A DNA stretch of 64,000 nucleotides from NCBI GenBank assembly GCA_937895435.1, contig CALAXT010000072.1, positions 124,001-188,000 on the forward strand. The letters run 5' to 3'. Of this stretch, positions 53,718 through 63,552 are shown in pieces (the first letter of the stretch is position 1; each line of letters opens with the position of its first letter). The translations under genes were made by a program, and so were the position numbers. A model generated the notes under the pieces. That model did not search any database. It was not told the DNA's origin and saw only the letters and a program-made list of their open reading frames with translations. The stretch is from an uncultured Paracoccaceae bacterium (GTDB lineage: Bacteria; Pseudomonadota; Alphaproteobacteria; Rhodobacterales; Rhodobacteraceae).

Positions 53718-54494
53718 CTAGGCCCAGCGCCGTGCCTGCCCCGCACGCCCCGCGGCCCAATCGGCCACCGCCTGACCGAAGGCTGCAAAAAGCGCCCGCG
53801 ATACCGGATCAGCGGCGGCATTCCATTCCGGGTGCCACTGCACCGACAAACTAAACCCCGGCGCGCCCGCAATATAAATCGCCTCAGGCGTGCCGTCTGG
53901 GGCATGGCCATCAATAACAACCCGCGCACCAGCCGTTTTGATACCCTGCCCATGCAGCGTGTTGGTCAACACCTCTTGCGCACCAAACAGCTGATGAAAG
54001 ACCCCACCTTGGGTCAGTTTCACCATGTGACGCAGCGCAAACTTTTCTTCCAACGTGCCATCAGGGGGCATGCGGTGGTTCATCCGGCCTGGCAGATCGC
54101 GAATTTCCGGGTGCAGCGTGCCCCCCATCGCCACGTTTACTTCCTGAAAGCCACGACAAATACCCAAAAATGGCATGCCCGCCTCAACGCAAGCGCGCAC
54201 CAGCGGCAGCGTCACTGCATCGCGCGCCCGATCAAAGGCACCATGGGCATCGGTTTCATCTTCACCATATTCAGCCGGATGGACATTTGGGCGCCCACCC
54301 GTCAGCACAAAGCCATCACAGCTGGCCATCAGCTCAGCCACACTGACCAATCGCGGGTCTGCCGGGATCAGCAGAGGCATCGCCCCGGCCACATCGGCGA
54401 CCGCATGCGATGTCATGGTGCCCCCGGCATGCGCCGGATACTCTCCGTTCAGAAGATGACTGTTTCCGATAATGCCGACGATTGGCCGCGACAT
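53718..54494 (-). CDS. gamma-glutamyl-gamma-aminobutyrate hydrolase family protein (peptidase C26)
   Basis: A class-I glutamine amidotransferase-like hydrolase of 258 residues. The nucleophile Cys is in LGICRGFQEVNVAMGG (near residue 112), and the His is in SVQWHPEWNA near the C-terminus. FVLTGGRPNVHPAEYG is the C26-type start of the active-site region. PuuD, which releases GABA from its glutamyl conjugate, is the best-known member; the actual substrate here is not fixed. The ATG at 54494 (MSRPIVGIIGNSH) is family-like. Confidence 0.88.
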   Translation of the reverse strand: MSRPIVGIIGNSHLLNGEYPAHAGGTMTSHAVADVAGAMPLLIPADPRLVSVAELMASCDGFVLTGGRPNVHPAEYGEDETDAHGAFDRARDAVTLPLVRACVEAGMPFLGICRGFQEVNVAMGGTLHPEIRDLPGRMNHRMPPDGTLEEKFALRHMVKLTQGGVFHQLFGAQEVLTNTLHGQGIKTAGARVVIDGHAPDGTPEAIYIAGAPGFSLSVQWHPEWNAAADPVSRALFAAFGQAVADWAAGRAGQARRWA

Positions 54495-54624
54495 GAGGAT
54501 CCCCTGTTTTTTCTTTGACGATAGGCCGATGTCAAAAGAAGGTCGAGGGGGAAACCTGCGACGCACACCAGATTTCCATGCAAACTGCACGGCTTTTGAT
54601 CAAAGCCACCCAAATGCACAGCCA

Positions 54625-54807
54625 TTAACCAGATTTACCATCCAGCGGCTTTGGCGCGCCCACAGGCCGACGGGCCCTTTTGCATCGTTCCGAACAAAAC
54701 CGCACCTCATCCCAGATGCGGGCCCATTTTTTGCGCCATGCGAATGGTCGGCCGCATTGGGCACAGATCTTTTGTGGCAAATCTGCCTTGGATATCGCCT
54801 TTGCCAT
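54625..54807 (-). CDS. DUF2256 small zinc-binding-type protein
   Basis: A 60-residue DUF2256 protein, MAKAISKADLPQKICAQCGR onward. Two Cys pairs, C-x2-C (ICAQCGRPF) and C-x3-C (RFCSERCKR), form a probable zinc ribbon, with the family WRKKWARIWDEV segment between them. Function unknown. The ATG at 54807 is preferred to a longer frame that runs into the pepN leader. It diverges from pepN, with 79 bp between the starts. Confidence 0.88.
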   Translation of the reverse strand: MAKAISKADLPQKICAQCGRPFAWRKKWARIWDEVRFCSERCKRARRPVGAPKPLDGKSG

Positions 54808-54886
54808 GCGCGCCCCGCCTTTCTTGCACCTTGAACCTGATGCCCCACTGGCCATAGCTAGGGCAGACCCTGACAGGAGCCACCCC

Positions 54887-57451
54887 ATGCCCGCATCCAA
54901 CCCCGCCCAAATCCATCTTGCCGATTATATGCCGCCCGCGTGGTTGGTGGAAAGCGTGCATCTGACGTTTGACCTTTCGCCAAACGCCACCCGCGTGCGC
55001 GCCAGCATTCGGTTTTTTCCCAACCCCAAGCGCCCCGGCAAACACGATTTGTGGCTGGATGGTGAAAACCTACGCCTGATTTCAGCCCAGATTGATGGTC
55101 AGATCCTGCCGGGGCTGGCCCCAACACCCACGGGGCTGAACCTTGCCGCAGCCCTGTTGCCCGATGGCCCGTTTGACTGGCAGGCCGAGGTTGAAATTGC
55201 CCCCGCTGAGAACACAGCACTTGAGGGGCTTTACATGTCGCAAGGCATGTATTGCACACAATGCGAGGCCGAGGGTTTTCGCAAAATTACGTTTTATCCC
55301 GATCGGCCCGATGTGATGGCACCGTTTCATGTGCGCATCAACGCCGATCTGCCAGTGCTTTTGTCAAACGGGAACCCCCGTGCCTCAGGGCCGGGTTGGG
55401 CCGAATGGCACGACCCTTGGCCCAAACCGGCCTATTTGTTTGCGCTGGTGGCGGGCGATTTGGTGGCGCTGTCTGATCGGTTTGTCACCCATTCAAACCG
55501 TCCCGTCGATCTGAATATTTGGGTGCGTGCAGGGGATCTGGATCGCTGCGATTTTGCAATGGATGCCCTGAAACGGTCGATGACTTGGGATGAAACCGCC
55601 TATGGCCGTGAATATGATTTAGATGTGTTCAACATTGTTGCGGTCGATGATTTCAACATGGGCGCGATGGAAAACAAAGGGCTGAACATTTTCAATTCAA
55701 AATATGTGCTGGCCAGCCCAAAAACAGCGACTGATACTGATTTCGAACGGATTGAGGGCATCATTGCCCATGAATATTTCCACAATTGGACAGGAAACCG
55801 TATTACCTGCCGCGATTGGTTTCAGCTTTGCCTTAAAGAGGGGCTCACCGTCTTTCGCGATCAGCAGTTTAGCGGCGATACCCGCGGCCATGCCGTGAAG
55901 CGAATCGATGATGTGTTGACATTGCGCGCCCGCCAATTTCGGGAAGACCAAGGGCCGCTGGCGCATCCCGTGCGCCCGGAAAGCTATTCAGAAATCAATA
56001 ATTTCTACACCGCCACCGTCTATGAAAAAGGCGCTGAGATCATCGGGATGTTGAAAACCTTGGTGGGCGATGATGGCTATGCCCGCGCGCTTGATCTGTA
56101 TTTCCAACGCCATGATGGCGATGCGGCAACAATTGAAGATTGGTTGGCGGTGTTTGAAGATGCCACCGGGCGTGATCTGGGCCAGTTCAAACGCTGGTAC
56201 ACCCAGCCCGGAACGCCGCGCCTGTCTGTTGACGAAACCTATCAAGGCACGACCTTCACCCTGACATTTCGGCAAACCAAGCCCCCAACCCCTGGCACGT
56301 CCAAACTGCATCCGCACGTCATTCCGATTGCGGTGGGGCTTTTAAACCCGAACGGCGATGAAGTCTTGCCGACGACTGTTTTGGAAATGACCCAAACGCA
56401 ACAGAGCTTTTCGTTTGAAAACATGCCCACCCGGCCCGTTGCATCGATCTTACGCGGATTTTCTGCACCGGTGGTTTTGGCGCGCGACATCTCAGACAAG
56501 GACCAAGCTCTGCTGTTGGCCCATGACACAGATCCGTTTAACAAATGGGAAGCAGGCCGGGCCCTTGCCAAAGGCGCGTTGACCAAGATGATTGCGCAAG
56601 GCCACGCCCCTGACCCTGCGTTCTTGGCCGGGATGGGGGCTGTTTTGGTCGATCCGGCATTAGATCCGGGCTTTCGCGCGCTGGTGCTGCGGCTGCCCTC
56701 GGAAGATGACATGGCGCAAACCCTGTGCGATGCTGGTCACACCCCCGATCCGCTGGCGATTTTTCAGGCACGCCGCACGCTTTCGCTGGCAGTCGCACAA
56801 GCGTTGCACGCACCGCTGGCGCAGATTTATGACGCGATGCAGGTGCCCGGCCCCTATCGCCCCGATGCCAACGATGCGGGCAAACGCGCGCTGGCGCAGG
56901 CCGCGCTGGCCTTGTTAACCCGGCTGGACGGTGGCGCGCGGGCATCCGCGCTTTACCAAAGTGCCGACAATATGACCCAGCAACTGGGTACGTTGGCTGC
57001 GCTGCTGGATATTGACGCGGGCCAGAGTGAGTTGGCAGCATTTTATCGGCAATGGGCGCATGATCGTTTGGTGATCGATAAATGGTTTGCGTTGCAAGTG
57101 TCTTTTGCCGCACCCGAGCACACTGCCAAAATCACTGAAACCCTGACCCACCACAAAGATTTTGATTGGAAAAACCCCAATCGCTTTCGCGCGGTATTTG
57201 GCGCGCTGGCGGGCAATGCGGCCGGATTTCATGATGCCAGCGGCGCCAGCTATTGCCTGCTGGCAGATTGGTTGCTGCGGCTGGACCCACTCAACCCACA
57301 GACAGCGGCGCGCATGTCGGGCGCTTTTGAAACATGGGCGCGTTATGATGCGGGACGACAGGCTTTGATACGCGCCGAATTGGCGCGGATCAAAGCAACC
57401 CCGGCACTTAGCCGCGATTTGGCCGAAATGGTTGGGCGGATGCTGGGCTAA
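54887..57451 (+). CDS. pepN: aminopeptidase N PepN
   Basis: A zinc M1 aminopeptidase of 854 residues, of the E. coli PepN type, acting in cytoplasmic peptide turnover. The exopeptidase motif GAMEN is at 259-263 and the zinc site HEYFH at 295-299 with NWTGNR and the downstream Glu (LKEGLTVFRD). A beta domain and a C-terminal helical domain (DUF3458) follow. The frame is open upstream to 54680, but the ATG at 54887 with AGGAGC before it gives the normal start. Confidence 0.95.
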   Translation: MPASNPAQIHLADYMPPAWLVESVHLTFDLSPNATRVRASIRFFPNPKRPGKHDLWLDGENLRLISAQIDGQILPGLAPTPTGLNLAAALLPDGPFDWQAEVEIAPAENTALEGLYMSQGMYCTQCEAEGFRKITFYPDRPDVMAPFHVRINADLPVLLSNGNPRASGPGWAEWHDPWPKPAYLFALVAGDLVALSDRFVTHSNRPVDLNIWVRAGDLDRCDFAMDALKRSMTWDETAYGREYDLDVFNIVAVDDFNMGAMENKGLNIFNSKYVLASPKTATDTDFERIEGIIAHEYFHNWTGNRITCRDWFQLCLKEGLTVFRDQQFSGDTRGHAVKRIDDVLTLRARQFREDQGPLAHPVRPESYSEINNFYTATVYEKGAEIIGMLKTLVGDDGYARALDLYFQRHDGDAATIEDWLAVFEDATGRDLGQFKRWYTQPGTPRLSVDETYQGTTFTLTFRQTKPPTPGTSKLHPHVIPIAVGLLNPNGDEVLPTTVLEMTQTQQSFSFENMPTRPVASILRGFSAPVVLARDISDKDQALLLAHDTDPFNKWEAGRALAKGALTKMIAQGHAPDPAFLAGMGAVLVDPALDPGFRALVLRLPSEDDMAQTLCDAGHTPDPLAIFQARRTLSLAVAQALHAPLAQIYDAMQVPGPYRPDANDAGKRALAQAALALLTRLDGGARASALYQSADNMTQQLGTLAALLDIDAGQSELAAFYRQWAHDRLVIDKWFALQVSFAAPEHTAKITETLTHHKDFDWKNPNRFRAVFGALAGNAAGFHDASGASYCLLADWLLRLDPLNPQTAARMSGAFETWARYDAGRQALIRAELARIKATPALSRDLAEMVGRMLG

Positions 57452-57473
57452 GCCCTGCACCGTCTCTTGCCCC

Positions 57474-57505
57474 GCGCGCCCCTTGCCCCTATGACAGGGG
57501 CGCGC
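57474..57505 (+). promoter_or_regulatory. strong GC hairpin in the gatB leader
   Basis: GCGCGCCCCT pairs perfectly with AGGGGCGCGC (10 bp) around a 12-base loop, between pepN and gatB and 18 bp before the gatB ATG. No T run follows. It may act as a weak pause or structured leader, or stabilise the ends of a processed mRNA. Confidence 0.5.
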
Positions 57506-57523
57506 TGACTGTTGGAGAAAACG

Positions 57524-59035
57524 ATGCTCGATCTGGCCTATACCACGCCCAAGCCCAAGGTGATTTCTGGGGCGCAAGAAGATTGGGAATTGGTGATTGG
57601 CATGGAAATCCATGCCCAAGTCGCCTCAAACGCCAAATTGTTTTCTGGCGCATCGACAACTTTTGGTGCTGAGCCAAACGCGAATGTGTCTTTTGTTGAT
57701 GCCGCAATGCCGGGGATGTTGCCGGTGATCAATGAATACTGCGTGGCGCAGGCTGTGCGCACCGGGCTGGCCCTGAATGCAGAAATTCACTTGTTTTCAG
57801 CATTTGACCGTAAAAATTATTTCTATCCTGATCTGCCACAGGGCTATCAGATCAGCCAGCTTTATCACCCGATCGTGGGCGAGGGTGAGGTGCTGGTGGA
57901 TATGGCCCCCGGCATCGCACGACTGGTGCGCATTGAGCGTATTCATTTGGAACAAGATGCTGGCAAATCGATCCATGACATGGACCCCAGCATGTCATTT
58001 GTTGATCTGAACCGCACGGGTGTGGCGCTGATGGAAATTGTCAGCCGCCCAGATATTCGCGGCCCCGAAGAGGCCGCCGCCTATGTGGTAAAACTGCGCC
58101 AGATCCTGCGGTACTTGGGCACCTGCGATGGCAACATGCAAAACGGCAATTTGCGCGCTGATGTCAACGTATCGGTATGCCGCATTGGCCAATATGAAAA
58201 ATTTGCAGCAACCGGCGATTTCAGCCACCTTGGGACCCGCTGCGAGATCAAAAACATGAACTCAATGCGCTTTATCCAACAGGCGATTGATTATGAGGCC
58301 CGCCGCCAAATTGCACTTTTGGAAGACGGTGGCACGGTCTTGCAGGAAACCCGGCTTTATGATCCTGATCGCGGCGAAACCCGGTCGATGCGCTCTAAGG
58401 AAGAGGCGCAGGATTACCGCTATTTCCCCTGCCCCGATCTGCTACCGCTGGAGATTGAGCAAGCTTGGGTTGATGATATCAAAGCCAGCCTGCCCGAGTT
58501 GCCCGATGCCAAAAAGGCCCGCTTTGTCTTGCATTATGGCATGACCGAATATGATGCCGCCGTTTTAACGGCTGAAACCGAAAATGCCGCCTTTTTTGAA
58601 GCGGTGGCCGAAGGCCGCGACGGCAAACAGGCGGCCAATTGGGTGATCAATGAGCTGTTCGGCCGTCTGAACAAACAGGGTTTGGGCATTGCTGAAAGCC
58701 CGGTATCTGCAGCGCAATTGGGCGGTGTGCTAGATTTGATCGCCTCAGATGCGATTTCGGGCAAGATCGCCAAAGATTTGTTTGAAATCCTGTGGACTGA
58801 GGGCGGCAACCCGGCCGAAATCGTCGAAGCCCGTGGAATGCGCCAGGTCACCGATACGGGCGCGATTGAGGCTGCCGTTGATGAAATCATCGCCGCCAAC
58901 CCCGCTCAGGTCGAAAAGGCCCGCGCCAACCCCAAACTGGCAGGCTGGTTTGTGGGTCAGGTGATCAAGGCAACAGGTGGCAAGGCAAACCCTGCCGCCG
59001 TCAATGCGCTCGTCGCACAAAAACTGGGGCTTTAA
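57524..59035 (+). CDS. gatB: Asp/Glu-tRNA amidotransferase subunit B GatB
   Basis: The kinase/transfer subunit of GatCAB, which amidates misacylated Glu-tRNA(Gln) and Asp-tRNA(Asn). It has 503 residues. Conserved parts are [21 protein letters not shown] (as two blocks), [17 protein letters not shown], and the [19 protein letters not shown] segment. A C-terminal YqeY-like tail binds tRNA ([20 protein letters not shown]). The ATG at 57524 has GGAG upstream; a TTG at 57512 is the other option. gatA and gatC are not adjacent, which is common. Confidence 0.96.
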   Translation: MLDLAYTTPKPKVISGAQEDWELVIGMEIHAQVASNAKLFSGASTTFGAEPNANVSFVDAAMPGMLPVINEYCVAQAVRTGLALNAEIHLFSAFDRKNYFYPDLPQGYQISQLYHPIVGEGEVLVDMAPGIARLVRIERIHLEQDAGKSIHDMDPSMSFVDLNRTGVALMEIVSRPDIRGPEEAAAYVVKLRQILRYLGTCDGNMQNGNLRADVNVSVCRIGQYEKFAATGDFSHLGTRCEIKNMNSMRFIQQAIDYEARRQIALLEDGGTVLQETRLYDPDRGETRSMRSKEEAQDYRYFPCPDLLPLEIEQAWVDDIKASLPELPDAKKARFVLHYGMTEYDAAVLTAETENAAFFEAVAEGRDGKQAANWVINELFGRLNKQGLGIAESPVSAAQLGGVLDLIASDAISGKIAKDLFEILWTEGGNPAEIVEARGMRQVTDTGAIEAAVDEIIAANPAQVEKARANPKLAGWFVGQVIKATGGKANPAAVNALVAQKLGL

Positions 59036-59065
59036 GTCCGCCAACCGATCTTTAAGGGGGCCGTT

Positions 59066-59518
59066 ATGCAGCGCTTTGAATACAAGATCGTGCCAGCGCC
59101 CACCCGTGCCACCAAAAGCGCACGCAAAGCACAGAGCGCCGCGGACCGTCTGTCAATTGTTTTGGCCGATGTGATGAACACCCACGGCCAAGATGGATGG
59201 GAATATCTGCGCAGCGAATATCTGCCACTGGAAGAACGGCGTGGCATTTTTGCTCGTCAAAGCGTCAGCCAGCACCATGTTTTGGTGTTTCGCCGCGCGT
59301 TGCCCGTCTTGGGTGATCTGACAGGCCCATTGGTGCCATCCTCCGCGCGCAACGCAGAATCATCCCCCCCTCGATCGCTCAGCCCTGCGCCAATCGCCCC
59401 CGGCCAACAAGATATGACTGTCGGGCGCACCCCAACACTGGGGGCTGCCCCCGCCTTGGGCCCCGCTGCGGCGCCAGCCCTGGGCCCCGCCCCCGAACGT
59501 GGTGTGACAAAACCCTAA
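59066..59518 (+). CDS. DUF4177 protein with Pro/Ala-rich tail
   Basis: A 150-residue protein. The N-terminal 75 residues are a DUF4177-type domain (MQRFEYKIVPAPTRATK, QDGWEYLRSEYLPLEERRG, VLVFRR). The rest is a low-complexity Pro/Ala/Gly tail with repeats of APALGPA. It lies 30 bp after gatB, so probably in the same transcript, with GGGGG before the ATG. The function of the domain is unknown. Confidence 0.85.
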   Translation: MQRFEYKIVPAPTRATKSARKAQSAADRLSIVLADVMNTHGQDGWEYLRSEYLPLEERRGIFARQSVSQHHVLVFRRALPVLGDLTGPLVPSSARNAESSPPRSLSPAPIAPGQQDMTVGRTPTLGAAPALGPAAAPALGPAPERGVTKP

Positions 59519-59535
59519 AGTTTGCCAAGCGCGGG

Positions 59536-59796
59536 CTATTGTGCCCGCACATCAATCCCCAAAGCATGGATACGCCCCATGATATCAGGGCCAATTGCCG
59601 CATGAATCGCCCGATGCCGCGCGATCCTGGTCATTGGGCCAAACGCCGCCGCGGTGATCGACACCTGAAAATGGCTCTCACCCGCCTCGGTATGGCCCGC
59701 ATGGCCACGATGTTTTTCGCTTTCATCCACCACATCCAAGGCGGTTGGGGCAAAAGCCGCACGCAGGCGGGTCTCAATTTCGGTCACAATCGGCAT
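59536..59796 (-). CDS. bolA: BolA family protein
   Basis: An 86-residue BolA-like protein, a partner of monothiol glutaredoxins in iron-sulphur handling and stress. It has the HAGHTEAGESHFQVSI segment and the RHRAIHAAI motif typical of BolA; the histidines are possible cluster ligands. It diverges from the J-domain gene and converges with the DUF4177 gene. BolA2/IbaG-type paralogues exist, so the exact subfamily is uncertain. Confidence 0.92.
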   Translation of the reverse strand: MPIVTEIETRLRAAFAPTALDVVDESEKHRGHAGHTEAGESHFQVSITAAAFGPMTRIARHRAIHAAIGPDIMGRIHALGIDVRAQ

Positions 59797-59896
59797 TTTT
59801 CTCGCTCAACCCTTTCTGTCGGTCACAAAAAACTCTAAGGTCTGGCCTCCGAGTCGAACAGGCCAAATCGTGCCCCCCTGACCAGAGAGTGAAGCC

Positions 59897-60529
59897 ATGA
59901 CAACGCGCCCACCTTTTGAATTTGATCTGCGCGTGTCGTCAGACAAAAAGCGCCGCACCAAGGGCAAGCGCGGTATGTCGGGCGCGTTTGAAACATCCAG
60001 CCGGCAATGTGACCACCCCGAGTGCGCCGAGGCCGGCCAATATCGCGCCCCAAAATCACCCGATCTGCTGGATCAGTATTTTTGGTTTTGCAAAGATCAT
60101 GTGCGCGAATACAATCTAAAGTGGAACTTCTTTTCAGGTCAGACTGAGGATGAATTTGCAAAAATGCTGGAAAGCGACCGCGTTTGGGGCCGGGAAACCA
60201 AACCTTTTGCCCAACGCAGCGAAGAGGCGCGCGCCTGGCAGCGGTTAGGTGTCGAAAATCCAAGCGAGATCTTGGGCGAAAAGGCCACACAAAACCCAGG
60301 CCGCTCGATCACAGGTACCCGTCGTCTGCCCCCCACCGAACGCCGTGCGCTGGAAATTCTGGAAGCCCGCGATCATTGGAGCCGGGCAGAGATTCGCAAA
60401 CAATACAAAAGCCTGATCAAAGATCTGCACCCCGATATGAACGCCGGAAACCGCGATGACGAAGACCGCCTGCAAGAGGTCGTCTGGGCGTGGGATCAGA
60501 TTAAAGACAGCCGGAATTTTCGCGACTAG
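59897..60529 (+). CDS. J-domain protein linked to cobST
   Basis: A 210-residue DnaJ-domain protein. Residues 1-145 form a specific N-terminal region with a CDHPECAEAGQYRAP metal-ligand-like segment and FCKDHVREYN. The J domain is at the C-terminus with HPD in LIKDLHPDMNAGNRDDE. It would stimulate DnaK ATPase on a specific client. It lies just before cobS and cobT, an order I recall from other Alphaproteobacteria, hinting at a role in folding the large cobaltochelatase. That link is inference. Confidence 0.9.
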   Translation: MTTRPPFEFDLRVSSDKKRRTKGKRGMSGAFETSSRQCDHPECAEAGQYRAPKSPDLLDQYFWFCKDHVREYNLKWNFFSGQTEDEFAKMLESDRVWGRETKPFAQRSEEARAWQRLGVENPSEILGEKATQNPGRSITGTRRLPPTERRALEILEARDHWSRAEIRKQYKSLIKDLHPDMNAGNRDDEDRLQEVVWAWDQIKDSRNFRD

Positions 60530-60627
60530 ATGGCGGCACCTTTGGCGCGCCTTTCCCTTGCGCAGCCGCGCGTTATGTTCCAAACCAAATCAAACGGGCC
60601 AAGCGCCCATAAGGCATGAGGATAGTG

Positions 60628-61614
60628 ATGGCTGACGGGATGATCGACGCAGGCGCAAAACCCACCGAAGAGATTTCCGTGCGCGAGGTCTTTGGGATTG
60701 ATACCGACATGAAGGTCAAAGGCTTTGCCGAGCCGACCGACCGCGTGCCCGAAATTGACCCCACCTATAAGTTTGATCCCGACACCACTTTGGCCATTTT
60801 GGCAGGCTATGCCTATAACCGCCGGGTGATGGTGCAAGGGTATCACGGCACGGGCAAATCCACCCACATTGAACAAGTCGGCGCACGGCTGAACTGGCCT
60901 ACCGTGCGTGTCAATCTTGACAGCCATATCAGCCGGATTGATTTGATCGGCAAAGATGCCATCAAACTGCGCGATGGCAAGCAAGTGACCGAATTTCACG
61001 AGGGCATTTTGCCTTGGGCGCTGCGCAACCCCGTGGCGATTGTGTTTGATGAATATGATGCCGGTCGGCCTGATGTGATGTTTGTGATCCAGCGTGTGCT
61101 GGAACATGACGGCAAACTGACACTGCTTGATCAAAACGAAATCATCACACCCAACCGCAACTTCCGCCTGTTTGCCACGGCGAACACCGTGGGCTTGGGG
61201 GACACCACCGGGCTTTATCATGGCGTGCAGCAGATCAACCAAGCCCAGATGGATCGTTGGAGCTTGGTCGCGACGCTGAATTATCTGAGCCATGATGCCG
61301 AAACCGCCATCGTTTTGGCCAAAAACCCGCATTACAATACGGAAAAAGGTCGCCAGACCATCGGACAGATGGTGACTGTCGCGCAAATGACCCGCACCGC
61401 CTTTATGAACGGTGATCTTTCAACGGTCATGAGCCCGCGCACGGTTATCAACTGGGCGCAAAATGCGGAAATTTTCCGCAATGTGGGCTATGCGTTCCGG
61501 CTGACATTCCTGAACAAATGCGATGAATTGGAACGCCAGACCGTGGCCGAATTCTTTCAGCGCTGCTTTGCCGAAGAACTGCCCGAAAGCGCCGCCAGTA
61601 CCGCGATGGCCTAA
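60628..61614 (+). CDS. cobS: cobaltochelatase subunit CobS
   Basis: An AAA+ ATPase of 328 residues, part of the CobN-CobS-CobT complex that inserts cobalt into hydrogenobyrinic acid diamide in aerobic cobalamin synthesis. The Walker A is GYHGTGKST (71-79), Walker B is IVFDEYDAG, and the sensor segment is [13 protein letters not shown]. The ATG at 60628 has GAGGA upstream; an ATG 12 bp earlier is in frame. It is 60 bp before cobT. cobN is elsewhere. Confidence 0.96.
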   Translation: MADGMIDAGAKPTEEISVREVFGIDTDMKVKGFAEPTDRVPEIDPTYKFDPDTTLAILAGYAYNRRVMVQGYHGTGKSTHIEQVGARLNWPTVRVNLDSHISRIDLIGKDAIKLRDGKQVTEFHEGILPWALRNPVAIVFDEYDAGRPDVMFVIQRVLEHDGKLTLLDQNEIITPNRNFRLFATANTVGLGDTTGLYHGVQQINQAQMDRWSLVATLNYLSHDAETAIVLAKNPHYNTEKGRQTIGQMVTVAQMTRTAFMNGDLSTVMSPRTVINWAQNAEIFRNVGYAFRLTFLNKCDELERQTVAEFFQRCFAEELPESAASTAMA

Positions 61615-61674
61615 GTCAAAACGGGTGAAAGGGACCCCCAAGGCCCCTCCCCCAACCCCGCGTGGTGGACCCAG

Positions 61675-63552
61675 ATGACAAAACCAAGTGAAAACCCAGC
61701 CGATCCGTTCAAAAAAGCACTGGCAGATGCTGCGCGCACGATGGCCCAAGACCGCGATTTGACGGTCAGCTATTCGGTCGACCCTGCGGGGTTGAGCGGG
61801 GCACAAATGCGCCTGCCCCAAGTCAGCCGTCGCATGACACGCGATGAAGTGCTGTTGGCACGTGGCACTGCTGACGCGCTGGCACTGCATCGCCGCTATC
61901 ACGATGACACAACCCATGCCCGCTATCTGCCGCAAGGCCAAATGGCGCGCGAGCTTTACGAAGCAATGGAAACTGCCCGATGCGAGGCGATGGGCGCCCG
62001 CGTCATGCCCGGCACCGCTGGCAATATTGATGCAAAAATTAGCCAAGAAGCCGATCGTAAAGGCTATGCCCAAATTACACAATCGGCCGATGCACCGCTA
62101 TCGACCGCTGCGGGCTATCTGATCCGGCATCTGGCCACGGGGCGCGATTTGCCGCCCGGCGCGCAAAATGTGATGGAACTTTGGCGCGGCTTTATTGAAG
62201 AGCAGGCGGCAGGCACGCTTGATAATCTAGACGGCGTTTTAGACAATCAGGCGGCTTTTGCAAAATTCGCCCGTCAGATGATTTCTGACTTGGGCTATGG
62301 CGATCAGCTGGGCGATGACCCAGATCAAGATGACCCCTCATCGGATGAAAACGAACCCACTGAGGAAGATCAAGACAGCCCCGACAGCCAAGGCCAAGAC
62401 GACGACAGCACAGAAGAAACTGACGCCGAGGCCGATCAAAGCCAAGACGAACAAGACAGCGCTCAGGCCGAGGCCAGTCTGGATGAAATGGGCGATCTGC
62501 AAGAGGTCGATGAGACCGACATGCCCGAGGCCGACGCCCCGCTTGAACCGCCGCCCCCCGCGCCCTCTTCTGCTGCAGACCCGAATTATCAGATTTATTG
62601 CAAAGAATTCGACGAAGAGATCGACGCCCATGATCTGGCCGATCCTGCAGAATTGGAACGCCTGCGCGACTATCTTGACCAACAGCTTGACCCGCTAAAA
62701 GGTGCGGTCAGCCGGCTGGCCAACAAACTGCAGCGCCGGCTGCAAGCCCAGCAGAACCGCAGCTGGGAATTCGATTTAGAAGAAGGCGTGTTAGATGCCG
62801 GACGGTTGGCGCGTGTGGTGGCCAACCCGACAACCCCGCTCAGCTTTAAAATTGAAAAAGATACCGAATTTCGCGACACGGTCGTCACCCTGCTGATCGA
62901 CAACTCTGGCTCGATGCGGGGTCGCCCTATCAGTATTGCAGCCATTTGTGCTGATGTCCTAGCCCGCACTCTCGAACGCTGCCAAGTCAAAGTGGAGATT
63001 TTGGGCTTTACCACCCGCGCCTGGAAGGGTGGCCAATCGCGCGAACGCTGGCTGGCACAAGGCCGCCCACAGGCCCCAGGCCGCCTGAATGATCTGCGCC
63101 ACATCGTCTATAAATCCGCCGATGCACCATGGCGGCGCGTGCGTGACAATCTGGGCCTGATGATGAAAGAGGGTTTGCTTAAGGAAAACATTGATGGCGA
63201 GGCCCTAGAGTGGGCACATCAGCGCATGTTGGCCCGGCGTGAAGCGCGCAAGATATTGATGGTCATTTCTGACGGTGCGCCGGTGGATGACAGCACGCTG
63301 TCGGTCAACCCAGCAAATTTTTTGGAAAAGCATTTGCGCGATGTTATCGCGATGGTTGAGCGGCGCAAGATGGTCGAATTGCTGGCAATTGGCATTGGGC
63401 ATGATGTCACCCGCTACTACAGCCGCGCCGTGACCATCACCGATGTCGAACAGCTGGCAGGTGCCATGACCGAACAGCTGGCCGCGCTTTTTGATCCCGA
63501 TAAACGCGCCCGCGCTCGGATATCAGGGATCAATTCTGCCGTGGGGCGGTGA
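61675..63552 (+). CDS. cobT: cobaltochelatase subunit CobT
   Basis: The second ATPase-complex subunit, 625 residues. The N-terminal helical part is followed by a very acidic linker (about residues 205-300, rich in Asp, Glu and Gln). The C-terminal von Willebrand A domain has a MIDAS motif in [11 protein letters not shown] (about 406-416). In the complex it carries metal-binding sites and pairs with the CobS ring. The TGA overlaps the next start (TGATG), so the following peptidase gene is translationally coupled. Confidence 0.96.
   Translation: MTKPSENPADPFKKALADAARTMAQDRDLTVSYSVDPAGLSGAQMRLPQVSRRMTRDEVLLARGTADALALHRRYHDDTTHARYLPQGQMARELYEAMETARCEAMGARVMPGTAGNIDAKISQEADRKGYAQITQSADAPLSTAAGYLIRHLATGRDLPPGAQNVMELWRGFIEEQAAGTLDNLDGVLDNQAAFAKFARQMISDLGYGDQLGDDPDQDDPSSDENEPTEEDQDSPDSQGQDDDSTEETDAEADQSQDEQDSAQAEASLDEMGDLQEVDETDMPEADAPLEPPPPAPSSAADPNYQIYCKEFDEEIDAHDLADPAELERLRDYLDQQLDPLKGAVSRLANKLQRRLQAQQNRSWEFDLEEGVLDAGRLARVVANPTTPLSFKIEKDTEFRDTVVTLLIDNSGSMRGRPISIAAICADVLARTLERCQVKVEILGFTTRAWKGGQSRERWLAQGRPQAPGRLNDLRHIVYKSADAPWRRVRDNLGLMMKEGLLKENIDGEALEWAHQRMLARREARKILMVISDGAPVDDSTLSVNPANFLEKHLRDVIAMVERRKMVELLAIGIGHDVTRYYSRAVTITDVEQLAGAMTEQLAALFDPDKRARARISGINSAVGR

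Noticed and set aside
60526-61386. Minus-strand ORF of 286 codons
   Set aside because: It mirrors cobS, whose frame has complete AAA+ motifs.
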